Shown here piece by piece: positions 23,167-34,800 of a stretch of 64,000 nt of DNA. Under the pieces are notes generated by a model. The model was not told where the DNA came from. It worked only from the letters and a program-made list of their open reading frames with translations, and did not search any database. The translations under genes were made by a program, and so were the position numbers. The stretch lies in the NCBI GenBank assembly GCA_037176845.1, contig JAYKXP010000022.1, positions 682,001 through 746,000 of the forward strand, read 5' to 3'. How positions within the stretch are numbered: position 1 is the stretch's first letter; every line of letters starts with the position of its first letter. Source of the stretch: Paramarasmius palmivorus. Lineage: Eukaryota; Basidiomycota; Agaricomycetes; Agaricales; Marasmiaceae.

Positions 23167-25172
23167 CTACTTGGCTAACCCTTGCGTAAATGTAACCTCG
23201 GGCGTTATTTCGTTCCCGTGCTCATCTTTCGCCTTGAGAATGTTCACGGTAGCGAGTAATGTGGCTATAACTAGCCAAAGGCTGTTTTCTGCAGCGTACC
23301 TTCCGGGACAAATTCTGCTCAAGATGAGTCCAGCACACTCGCGATTGAAGATGACATGGTATGTACCTTCGACCGAATCCCCAAACGGCAGAGAAACGCG
23401 GTTCGCCTCGACCTTGTGGCTCGGGAAGGAACCTCGAGGGATCGAATTGCTCAGGGTCGTGGTAGACATTTTCATTTAGACCCATCCCCCTTTGGAACGT
23501 CTTGAGCACCTTTATAACCGACGCTTTGCTCGACTTCTTACCGGATGTTCGGAATGATAACAGCGCCCGCGGGTATCAGCATACCTCGATAGATATCGTC
23601 TTCTTGACATTGATGAGGAAGACCTTGAATTCAAAGTTCATTAGCTGAGGTTTCGGGAGACAACCGTGGTACGTCACCTAGCGGCACAGCGGGGCCCCAC
23701 CTGATCAAAGGCTATCAGCCAGCGGAACTAGCTTCGGATCGATGCTAGAGAAATACCTTAACACTTCTTGTAATACGGATTCGACGTATGGCAGGGAAGG
23801 TCTGTCTTCGAATTGGGGCAGCCTCGTGTTTCCGACCACTGTATCAATCTCCTTTTGTGCTTTCTGTTGCTCCTCGGGATGGAGAACCATAGACAAGAGG
23901 AATACCATGATTGTTGCGTAGACCTAACCAGGATAACAATCAGACTCGATATACGTACAAGTCTCGCATTAAATGTGCGAACCGTATCGAAGCCACCGGT
24001 GTAGGCGGCACTGGCTTGGCCCTTAATCTCCTCGATTTCTTCCGTAGAAAGGCCTTGATCATTACTCGGATTACCTTCCATTGCTTTGTGTAAAAGATGT
24101 GTCACGAAGCAAGGTTCATTGTACTTCTCAGTCTACCGAAAGAATGTTAGCTGAAAAAGAGAACATGAAGGAGAATACGCACCTTTCGTTTAGCAACGAA
24201 CTGTTCCCAAGGATAATCAAATATCCTGCGGACTATGGGGCGCTTCATGAGTGCCCTTCTTCCGTAGTATGTTCCGGGAAACCACGACGGAAATCGTGCC
24301 ACTGTCATAGGTGTCAGAACCAGCAGAATTGATAGCACATGATGCGCACAAATTGGGAAGAAATCAACTGGCGTGCCACCAACTGGACCGCCATTATTGA
24401 CCGCATCCTCGATCTCATGCCCCAGATGAACATAAGTGTCGGGCTCTGCCGAGAACAGCGAACTTCCATACGTCATAGACATAGAGTTTGCAATTCCAAA
24501 GCTTTTTCGAGCTGAATGAGAGAACATAAGGTTTGATAGAACGTGGTGACTCTACCGTCCGACAGCATCCACGGGAGCGGTGCCAGTAAGTAGATTCTTG
24601 GCGAGTAGTCGTGCTTCGCGAGTCTGGACTGGAACGAAGTCCCGTACAAGGGTCTCCCGATGGTAGAAGTACTGCTGGAAGGTTTTTCGTAGCTTAATGT
24701 ACTGTTTTCCGTATCGCATTAGAACAATTGTACCACCCCAGCCCATCCTTGATAGCCATCAGTTCGAAATCGGACGTGTAGAGTAGGTAAACTTGCACGT
24801 ACATCTCAAGGATAGGAAAGTAGGGCCGTGAGCTGTAATTCGCACTTCGTTTATCGAGTAAGTCATGGGCGGCTTCGATGCTGTTGAGCACTATCATCTC
24901 GCGATTGAAGACCTTCAGATACATGACGTCGCCTGTAGGCTGAATGAAAGATATTCAATGCGACCAAGCCTTAATAGAGACATACCATAGACTTTGGCCC
25001 ATTCCTTGAACGTCTCTCCTTGCTTCTCCAGTGGTACGATTCTAGCATGGCCTAGGATTGGCTCAGGCTGAGGTCCAGGTGGTAGCCAGCGCTTCTTCGG
25101 TCTCAGGCGCCATAATGTAAAGAAAAGAAAAGTCGCGATGGAGAAGTATGTAAAGTGATTATAGCCAAACAT
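23167..25172 (-). CDS. Cytochrome P450 monooxygenase (first of pair)
   Basis: Haem-thiolate monooxygenase anchored in the ER membrane. From the ATG at 25172: a membrane anchor (YFSIATFLFFTLWRL), the proline hinge WLPPGPQPEPILGHARIVP, then conserved P450 text such as RSANYSSRPYFPILEM and RYGKQYIKLRKTFQQYF. The I-helix region reads AAYTGGFDT. The K-helix ExxR is EVLR in ESVLQEVLR. After splicing, RWGPAVPLG joins GLPHQCQEDDIYRG and LIPAGAVIIPNIR, then NENVYHDPEQFDPSRFLPEP. The haem loop is WGFGRRICPGR, with the Cys ligand present but Trp replacing the usual first Phe of FxxGxRxCxG; an intron splits it. It ends ITPEVTFTQGLAK. Roughly ten or more exons, no frame break. It resembles basidiomycete P450s of the CYP64-like type; substrate unknown. 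Same orientation as the next P450, 678 nt apart. Confidence 0.88.
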
Positions 25173-25849
25173 CGGGAAAGTATGCCAGGCCCCATATTGA
25201 AGAACGGTTTAAATAGCCCAGATTGATAGACATGTACATTTCCAACTCCCATTTGACGACTCCTCAATATGATGGCGTTGGACATCAATCACGTTGCAGT
25301 AATATGCTGCCAGGGGAATCGCATTAAGACCTTTTGTAGATGTCGATGAAATCGCACAAGCTTGCTTCAAGCACCTGCCGGACCGAACTTAAGCTATCCC
25401 TTTCGTCTCATGTCATGGAACGCATACCCGAGTATATGCAGCAGTTAGCTGGGACTTACTGGGATCTTGATATCCGAATGGTTGGGGTTTAAGATATGTT
25501 CTTCGGTTCCGGCTCCGACTCGGATTCCGAACTCCGACCTACTCCGACTTTGGTGTCCGACCGGATCGTGCAGCTAGGCTCGCATCACTTGCCTCTTCTT
25601 CCCACTCGAGACCATCGCGTATCTTTTTGTTTCAAAAGATACCGATAGATATATACACAGCTCCGTTATGGACGAAACAGGGTCCCACAACTTGGGAACA
25701 GCCGGACACTACTGCGTTCAGCTACGGCGAGCGGAAAAAAAAAACACACACAAAATGCAAAACACCACTGCTTAATCCTGTATTGGGGCATTATCGAACA
25801 TACAAGGATTTTCCTTGAGAGTAGAAACATATTGATATATTCTTAGGTA
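25173..25849. other. Spacer between the two P450 genes
   Basis: Promoter of the first P450 (minus) and 3' side of the second. It contains a poly-A/CA-rich patch at about 25736-25752. No gene recognised. Confidence 0.5.
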
Positions 25850-28055
25850 TCATAGGGTTGAAACGGGTTTCACTAACAGCGGTAGTTGATTCCCAAGACC
25901 CTCCACAAGTGGTCTCTGTACAGGAAACCCTTGTTTGATCAACAACTGCTCTCTCGGTATAGCTAGTTCAAACTCGAATGCTCGAACTAGTGTGAATAAC
26001 AGTGCTTTCATCCTACGTCCTCATGAGCTAGTAACCCCGGGAAATTGAAAGCAGTGAGACTTACTCGATGACTGAGAATCTCCAACCAATGCACGCATGT
26101 GCACCGCCCAAGAAAGTGAGTAGGTTTCCCCATACTCCAGGAATCGCGTGAATAGTGGCAGGCGGGTTTTCCCAGCGTTCTGGCTTAAACTCTTCTGCGT
26201 CCGGTCCCCAAATTGACGGGTCCTTTTGCATACCGATTATGGGAATGATGAATTCTTGGCCTTTCTTGACACTGGTCGTTCGTCGTCAGGATCCATAGCT
26301 CATCTCGAGGAGAATGGAGCACACTCACGGAAGCTCGTAGTGAACTTTGCCTCGTGCATCTGTCCACGGCTCAGCCAGCGGAATTATATCATCCTTAGTA
26401 GCAACCCTATTTGTCCCAGTCACTGGTGGATGGAGTCGCAATGATTCGCGAACGACCCAATCCAAGTAGGGGAGATTGTTGAGATCTTCCATCGAGGGCT
26501 GATCAGTCGGTATGGAAAGGAGTTCTGTCCGCAGCTTCGTTTGTGCCTCCATGTTGCCGGTGAGTGCAAAAAGAGCCCAGGTCGTAGCCGTGCTATACCA
26601 AGAGTTAGTCGGAAATCAAGCCAAAGGTTAAGATAACATACCTGGTTGTCTCATGACCAGCAGCGAGGAACGTGAAGATTTCTATGGATTGTAAATGGCA
26701 TGGAAGAGTGAAAATATTTGAAAATGCTTACGAGGAATGACCTTATCATCACTCAACCGTTGACTTTCTGGTACCTCGCTGCTCAAGTTGGATCGAACCA
26801 ACAATGAAAGAAGGTCCTTTCCTCGTCCTTTCTCCTCCGAGTTCGAGACCTCTGAGTCTGCCTTACTCTCTGCCAAGAGCTGCTTTCCTATCTTCAAGCT
26901 GATACGCTCAGCAGTTCGTATTGCGCTATCTGTTTCGGGCTGCCAATTCACTATCATTCAGTGTGTAGAGGCGGGGAGAGGATGGGATCGTACCAACGAA
27001 CGCAAAATCGGTACAAAAAGTCTCAGGAATATATTCAAGCCAATCTGATTAACGCCACTTTCGAACATCTTAGAGAAAGCGGTGTTGAGTTCGTTCTGTT
27101 GTCCGACCATTGCGTGGAAGCGGTAGTTGAAGCCTGCACCAACATTGAGAGAGAAGGTGATACGGAAAAAGGGCAGGACTGACCTGCTTGTCCAATGACA
27201 TCGAGTGTCATTCGCGTGAGCCATCCAAGGGCGTCGATGCGACCGATTCCTGTCGATTTATCGACTTGTGAAGCCCATGCATCACGGAGCTATTCACGAG
27301 CGTTAGGAAGTGTCGAAGGAGATAGAAGTTGAGATACCTCAAGGGCTTTATCGACGAAGATATCAGTCAGTGCACGGATTTGAGGTGGTCCAAAAGCAGG
27401 GTTCTACATGCAAACCCGTCAACTTCCGTTCCCTAGGAACATGATTGCATCGACATACCATGACTCGTTTCTGCTTTCGGTGTTCATCTCCTTCAACAAC
27501 AAAGATACCTGAACAATCGTCGTTAAACGACCAGGAGATTGACTAAGAATGCTGCTATCGACTGACCTTGTCCAGTAACTCGGCCCAAAAGGTATCTCAG
27601 CGAGTCGGGTTTATGGTAATCATAGTCATTCTTGAGGATGTAGGAAATGCCTTTCAAGTCCCCGACGAAGATCTCTGGAGTCTGTCCAGCGGAGACAGAG
27701 TGTTAATAGTTGAAGATGTTGTAAAGAGCACTACTCACACTGAGTAGAGTATAAACACGAAAGATTCTTCCGTGAGCCTTCATCCAATTAGGGTAACGTG
27801 ATGCGGTATTCTGCATCTCGATGTTAATAGGGAGAACCACTGAAAGTTCATGCGACTGGAACTCACATCGGCATATTGCTCAGGTATGTTTCCCCAGATG
27901 ATACTAGAGTTCTTCGGTCCAGGCATATGGGATGTTGCCCAATTTAGATAACAAATCAGATAGACACGCCGTACAACAGGTATGAGAATGATAACGGCTG
28001 CGCATGAAAAGAGAAATTGAAGCAGAAGTAAGGTGCTTGGTGATAGTGAGAGCAT
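25850..28055 (-). CDS. Cytochrome P450 monooxygenase (second of pair)
   Basis: Membrane-anchored P450 of a different family from its neighbour. The ATG at 28055 gives [20 protein letters not shown], then a hinge [20 protein letters not shown]. Downstream exons encode [35 protein letters not shown], an I-helix joined across an intron as [10 protein letters not shown] then [10 protein letters not shown], the ExxR region as [19 protein letters not shown] (E-S-L-R), and [20 protein letters not shown]. The haem loop is [17 protein letters not shown], with the Cys ligand. The last exon reads [19 protein letters not shown] and ends [10 protein letters not shown]. About a dozen exons, intact. A TATA box (28106-28113, minus strand) lies 51 nt before the ATG. 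Similar in style to basidiomycete CYP families that act on fatty-acid or terpenoid-like substrates, but I do not assign a substrate. Confidence 0.88.
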
Positions 28056-28105
28056 TTCGGAGCTCGTGATGGGTTGTTTGATGTCTTCGTCGAAGATTCA
28101 GAGTC

Positions 28106-28113
28106 TTTTTATA
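28106..28113 (-). promoter_or_regulatory. TATA box of the second P450
   Basis: Minus-strand TATAAAAA, 51 nt upstream of the ATG at 28055. Confidence 0.6.
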
Positions 28114-29003
28114 ACAGCTAGAGCGGATTTGGATTCCAGATGTTTTACCGTTGGACCGATGTTGAGCACACGCATTGGTTATCGCGAGGTCATGGAGCGC
28201 TGCATTGAGTGTTTTAGTCAGTCTTCATTAAACGACCAGATTGTAATACGTGTAGTCTTTTCCGGCGGAACCATGGGGAAGAGAAAGAAAATGAATGAGT
28301 ACATCTGTAGGAGGCACAGAAAGCAAAATGAGAGCGCACCCGCCGGAATAACCGCCGGACCTCAAGATATACCGCATATCCGAAGTTCACTCCTACTTGG
28401 CCAATTCTCGATGACGAGGAACCCCAGTGCCCCCATGGAAAAATGCAAAGGCCGAAGGCAGTTTTGTGTACACAGCCAGATTTTCCGTGCAACAGCGGGT
28501 ATACTAATACTGGGTCAAAGGAATCCTGCCTTGGTCGTTGTAGATGTTTGAAATGAACGAAGCGCTCTGAATTTCTTCCTCGGCAAGTGCCGATGTACCA
28601 CGTGGTATGATACAACGCATCACATTGACGCGGACGTCCGCTCAGAACCACCTTATATTGATTCTTGATGTTCCCATCCTTGGCTTCCTCCCAAAGCTGG
28701 ATTATGGTTCACATCAATACTCTTGATCCAGTCGGATAGGAGAGTAAGGCTTAGAAACACGGTGAGTTGCATTCTTTTGATAGATATGGTTTCATTCCTA
28801 ACAAAATTTCTCTAGCTACTCTAACCAGAAAGGGCACTGAACAGAGACCAAAACTCCCACTACCGATGTCAGCTGAGTTCCCAAGCACAGACTCTCGACC
28901 TACCATCTGACACGGTCACCAGGCCTTCCCAAGCCGTCTTTCCGCGATAAAAGGGTCACCTTCGGTTTTCAAAACAATCTTTCTCCCACCCATCTTGCAC
29001 ACA
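28114..29003. other. Divergent promoter region between P450 and dehydrogenase
   Basis: The second P450 (minus) and the dehydrogenase (plus) are transcribed away from each other. GATAAAAG at about 28945-28952 is a TATA-like box about 55 nt before the dehydrogenase ATG. Long open frames here on both strands (28033-28551 and 28214-28651) are motif-free and I reject them as genes. Confidence 0.5.
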
Positions 29004-30724
29004 ATGCCAGGAACTATGCGAGCAGTGGTTTATGACAAACCTTTCAGTGTCTCTATCCAAGAGGTACCGAAACCAACTATCCTGCATCCTGATGATATTA
29101 TTGTCAAAGGTGCGTCTTTCCGTGCGTTTGGACGGATTGACAGGGGAGAATAACGCGGGTATTCGACAGTGACGACTTCATGTATCTGCGGAAGCGATTT
29201 ACATATGTACGAAGGACGTACGGCTGCAGAACCTGGGATTGTATTTGGGCATGAAAAGTGAGTTGTCTCACCTTGCGTTTGAGTCAAAAATGAAGCTAAT
29301 CCTTGGGTCTAGTATGGGTATCGTCGATGTGCGTTTTCGTTGACGTTTCCTCCTTTTTCCGAGATTTTGGTCTAATCGAAAGACTGAAGGAATTGGGCAA
29401 TGGTGTTACGGTACGTCTACATCTCTTGGAGCTGGCTTCATTGAAGGCTGATATGGAATTATACCTAGCTTTTGAAGAAGGGTGATCGTGTTGTTATGCC
29501 GTTCAATGTTGCATGTGGAAGGTGTTTGAACTGTGAAGAAGGAAGGTCGGCGTTCTGTACACATGTTAATCCTGGATTCGTAAGTGCCTGTAATGTTGTG
29601 TTCAGAGCTCAACTAATGGGGCTTCGCGCTAGGCTGGCGGGTGAGTCTTCAAGGAAATACATCTCGAAAGGAATGACTGTTGACAAAACAGCGTGTTACA
29701 GTGCTTATGGGTACGTATTATCCGCTTCTTTCACAGGCAGGAAACTAAAACATGCAACGCAGATACGTGGCAATGGGACCATATCCCGGCGGACAAGCTG
29801 TACGTCACGCCTACTAAACTGTTCACCAGAAACTCAAGCCTCCCTAGGAATACGTCCGAGTTCCTTTCGCCGACTTCAATGCCCTCAAACTACCGCCTGG
29901 AACAGATCACGAAGAAGATTTCGCCCTTCTAGCAGACATCTTCCCTACTGGCTGGCACGGTGTCCAACTCTCCGGCTTTCGCCCAGGTGAATCCGTAGCG
30001 GTTTTCGGTGCAGGTCCTGTTGGGCTTATGGCTGCCTATTCGGCTGTCTTGAGAGGAGCATCGGAAGTGTATGTGGTCGACAGGGTGCAGGAGAGGCTGG
30101 ATAAGGCGAAGGAGATTGGATGTACGCCGATCGATTTTGGGAAGGGGGATCCAGTGGAGGAGATTTTGAGGCTGAGAGGCGGCAAAGAGGTTGACAGGGG
30201 TGTTGATGGTGAGCGAGCTCTTCCTCTGTGGAGTGACTCTTCGAAGTGTCTCATTAACTCTACTTACAAGCCGTTGGGTATCAGGCTACGACGAGCGATG
30301 GAAAGACTGAACAACCCAATGCGGTTCTAGAGGCGTTGATTAGGGTTGTGAGGCCTACTGGTGGATTGGGGATACCGGGGTTGTATGTACCAAGTGACCC
30401 CGGTGCACCGGATTCGGCAGCTGCAAAGTAGGGCGTTTCTTGTTCTCTGGTTCGGAGGATCGTCGTTTTGTTGACCATGTCTCGCCGTTTAGGGGATACA
30501 TATCGTTCCCATTTGGCAAGCTTTTCGAGAAAGGACTGTCGATCGGAACCGGGCAATGTAATGTCAAAGCGTATAATCGTTACCTCCGGGATTTGATCGT
30601 CGCTGGACGGGCGAAACCTTCGTTTGTGGTGTCACATAATGTCGGTTTGGATAAGGCTCCGGAGGCGTATGAGAAGTTTGATAAGAGAATTGATGGGTAT
30701 ACAAAGGTTTTGTTGCATCCTTGA
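29004..30724 (+). CDS. Zinc-dependent alcohol dehydrogenase, glutathione-independent formaldehyde dehydrogenase type
   Basis: Cytosolic NAD(P)-dependent medium-chain dehydrogenase. The ATG at 29004 gives MPGTMRAVVYDKPFSVSIQE. The catalytic zinc site is seen as CICGSDLHMYEGR plus GHEN in GIVFGHEN. The structural zinc loop is ACGRCLNCEEGRSAFC with its four Cys. The family phrases AYGYVAMGPYPGGQAEY and VPFADFNALKLPPG follow after short introns. The Rossmann site is VAVFGAGPVGLMAAYSA with the acidic coenzyme residue in VYVVDRVQERL. The C-terminal domain follows, ending EAYEKFDKRIDGYTKVLLHP. The insert and phrases match the glutathione-independent formaldehyde dehydrogenase-like branch rather than ordinary ADH. 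There are several small introns in the first 600 nt and two around 30210-30440. It sits beside two P450s and could oxidise aldehyde or alcohol products of their reactions; that link is inference. Confidence 0.85.
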
Positions 30725-31800
30725 GGAGCCGGTGTCGTAGCAATGTAGGGATTCATGTCTGGATATGGAATGTACATATGGTCTATTCTTATCGGTTTGT
30801 TTCATATAGGGTATGGAGCAGACGCCAGTAAAGAAGTTGATCGAGGCTATTGAGTACTGAGTGCTACGAAGCGGATGAGACAGACCTAGAGGAATGGAGT
30901 CGTCGAAGGTAGACATAGGAGCCTCGTTTGGAGTCAAGGGCTTCTCGTCGGGGGCCAGTCAAAGCGCAATGAGCTTGCCAATGATGCTTGAGTATGTGCG
31001 TCATCAGGCCTTCAGGCCTCAGGGTAGAGCCCTAAGGCCTACATAGCCGATGGAATGTGATTCTTTGCTGTAAAAGCCTTTGAGTAATCAATGATATCTC
31101 TGTTGCATGATACCATCACCTCAACAACCCTCGATATGTAGGCGGAGATGTGGCAGTACAAGCTGTAGTTTGAACCCAAAAAGGTTACTTTCGCCGCGGT
31201 AGCCGAAGCATACGTTCACCGTCGAGATCCGAGGGCAAACACCAGAGTGAAGCTGATCTTTCCGGGACAAAACTGGTAGCCAGTGGAAAGGATGTTCTGA
31301 TATGGACAGTGCGTATAAGATGGAAGAACAGAGCTCGGTGAAATGGTGCCGGTGAGTGCATACTGCTGAGACACCGGTAGCAGACGGCGAGGAAGAATGG
31401 AAGGATCAAGCCTAAACTTGGTGTAATGCTGTATATAAAAAGTGGGTCATAGAGTCAACGAGAACAAAAGATTACGCAGTACGCTGTGTACGCTGTCAAA
31501 GTCGCAGTCAAAGAGTCAAATTCCGGTGAAATTGCGGAGTTAACGTTATTACGGTGCGTGTTCATTACCAAATATAGAATTTATTGCCCGGCTCACTGTA
31601 AACGTCGCCATGATGATCATCGTCATCCCATCGCGATTCTTTCTTTCCTTCCACCGCCAGTCACTCTTTTTTTCTGCTTCTTCGTCGTCGTCGTGAACAG
31701 CGAGGAACACCTTTCACACATCTTCGACAAGCGGTACCTCACTCTGAACACCGCCCTCGCTGTTGCTCTTCATTGACAGCGAAGGTCGCCGTTTCTGAAA
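30725..31800. other. Spacer upstream of the kinase gene
   Basis: No gene recognised. From about 31640 the sequence is homologous to the region upstream of the two truncated kinase copies (39085 and 41720), so the promoter or 5' UTR was part of the duplicated unit. Confidence 0.5.
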
Positions 31801-34800
31801 TGGCTTCTCCACCGCCATTGACACCTTCGTCTTCGTCCTCATCTTCATCTTCATCGTCGACGTCGCCGATGGGCTCGCCTCGAACACGTCCAAGAGGTCA
31901 CTCGTTAACGAACACTCCCTCGTCGAGCTCGCCGTTGAGCAGAGTCTCCACGTCGCTCTCCGAACAAACCATTCAACCCCCGTCCCCGACTCAGGCTCAA
32001 TCCTTCTCCTCTTTACTATCACCTCAACTTCAGTACCAAAACTCCGAGATGAACACGTCTACTTCAACGTTTCGTCTACGATCGCGCTCTCGCTCAAAAA
32101 GTCCTGGGAGGTTAGGTTCCTTGCCCAATAGTGGAACAGAGACACCTCCGGGCGGTACGCCCTTGAGCTGGTGGGTCAAGTCATCACCAGAATTTGGGAA
32201 CAAGAAGGATAGAAAGGAAAAGGGCCTAGAGATTGAGAGAAGACCTTGGAACGAGGATCCGTCCAAGAGGGATGATGATGCGATGAAAGTGCCTCCAGAA
32301 CAGGCCGAGGGTTGGACTGCTACCCGAAAGGTGTGTTTCACGACGACAGATATGTAAACTATACTTATTCTTTCGTTCATAGCGTGTCCTCTTGGCTGCT
32401 CGCTCTGTACTGGGTACAGCTCTTGACATCACTCATGAAGCTCTCGCACTCTCTGCTGACATGCTTGAGTTTGCGCCAGTTCCTGGTCTCAGTGCATGTG
32501 CACGAACGCTGCTTCTGATATGGGACTCGTTGCAGTTGGTTGATGTATGTGCTTTACCTTTTTAGCGTTTTCTAGTGGTACTGACCAGAAGCCGAAGTTG
32601 AACCGACTCCAATGTCTCCGTCTCACTGAGCGATGCGCTGACATTCTTCTAAGTGTTCGTGAGGAGGTCAAAGAAGCCGGTGATCAGGTTACGGAAGAAC
32701 TGAAGATGCCTGTTCTCAAGCTGACCGAGTACGTGTTCGATCCTCCCGTCTTACTGTAAAACTGACGCGTCCGCAGAGCGTTCAACGCTGTCTACGTCTT
32801 CCTCCAAAAACAGGCACATCGTCCGTTCTTGAAACGGTACCTGAAAAGGGATGAAATCCTGAAGCAGATTGAAGGATGTGATGCTGAACTTCAGGAAGCC
32901 TTGGGCATGTTTTCGGTACGTTTGCTTTCATATTGTTTCAACTTGCACGCGCTTCTCTATCGTCTACAAAACACTGATATGCTTGTTGGTAGCTCTCAAT
33001 ACAAATACGAATCCTCAAGCAAGTTCAAGCCGCCGAGGCTCGTCGCCAACTAGACACAAAAATACTTCTGGAAGAGGTCATGGCCGAGCGCAAACAACGT
33101 GAACGTCTCTCCTCCCTCACTACGCTTGGCCAGATCGGTTCTTCGTCTACCCTCGGCCAACTCCATCAACTCACGCCCCAGATCACTCATAGCTCCACAT
33201 CCAGCGGAGGCTGGACGGGTGTAGTTGGTGTCGTGGATGGGGTACCTGTCGGTGCAATTGGAGGCATTGGGCTTGGTGTTTCTGGCGGAAATGCATTACA
33301 ACTCACTGGTGTCCACGACCCGTCGCCGTCGTCCTCTGTGCAAGAACAAGGCCAACTACTCTCGCCACCTTCGTTGTCATCGTTTGATAGTTCGGGGAGT
33401 ACGGCTACTGTCGGCAGTAACGCAACTATTACTCCAGCTCCAGGTCTTTCTGCACGCCGAGGCAAGGAATAGAAAACACCACTCCTCCACAGATGCCAAC
33501 TAGAGTGAGCGAGGATGTACGCTACCACTATCCCGGCACACCTGTTAATCACTGACCGCCAATATAACGCATTCTACCGGCTCCGCAGCATCCCATGCTT
33601 CCCGACGACATCATAATGTCTCCCAACAGAAATGGAGCATACAGAAGAGCATCAAAGCCGCTGGTCACAGCCACAGAACACTGCTTGATGCAGCTACTGG
33701 ATGCTCAGTCAATCTCCTGAACATGAAGAGGAGATAGCTCTAGAGTCGAAAGGGAGTGTGATGTACGAGATGCAGATATTCCATTGGTGTCGGACGTGTA
33801 TGTTCTCAAGCCTCATCATAATGGCTTCATGGTACTGACAAATCTGGATCTAGGGAGGAAAATGCCCGAAGCTATCAAGGACCATGCAGCGTTGCTCTCG
33901 AATGGCATCATTGAGCGCGATCAGAAACGACGAAGAAGGCCACAAAGAGTTTCAGATGAGAGATGATAGAGCAGGCTATCGTGGTGTCGCTGATGTAAGT
34001 TTCGCTAGAGCCAGGCGCCCTGGTCACCACCACGTCCACCGCCCAGCGAGCCAATACGGAACTTCAATCTCCGCGTTTCCACAGGGCTATCAAAGAATGG
34101 CTCAGGAGGCTTAATTGAGCAACCTACACCTTCTCCGGCAAAAATCGAAAAAAATCGCGGAGGAAACCTGGGACAGGATATACTTCGTTGAAAGAAGAAT
34201 GTGTGGGCAGAGAGGAGTAAGTACTATTTCGTCTGCGACAGAGGTTCCGACACTCGTCGTACTTCGGCGATGGCTAGTGGGCTCCGGGTCTGGTTGCAGG
34301 ATCTGGGCCCAGGGAGAAGTGTAGGACGGAAAGAACAACGGGGGCTCGATAGGTGAGTTTATTGAGAGTGGAGATAGATGCGTTTGAGGAGGATGAGTAG
34401 GAACGCCAATGGGGTCGCAGAGATCCGAATTGCCCAGCTAGGACAATAACAAAGTGTCTGTTTATTGCTCCTTTGTTGATTGGAAGACGTTTAATAATGA
34501 CGGAGTGTGGTAACAGTATAATGAGGTGAACCGGGAGTAAGAAGAAAGTATCGTGCTATCTTTAGTCGATGTTTATCGGGGAAAGTGGAGGAACCAGACT
34601 GTTGCTAATCAAGGTTATGTATGCTTGTCTGACGTTTTGGTGTGAGATACTGAACCAACGTGTATTATGTCATGTGCCGGAGACGACACCACGACCAATC
34701 TCTATCTTCGATGAGAGAATAAGTTCTTGGAAGAGGGGCTTCAAACAAAACAACGGAGTTGGAGCAGCTATGTGCGAGTAGTGCAAGCGGGGAACCGCCT

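Noticed and set aside
28033..28651. Overlapping long frames on both strands upstream of the dehydrogenase
   Set aside because: No motif, no splice continuation, and they overlap the promoter and the N-terminus of the second P450.
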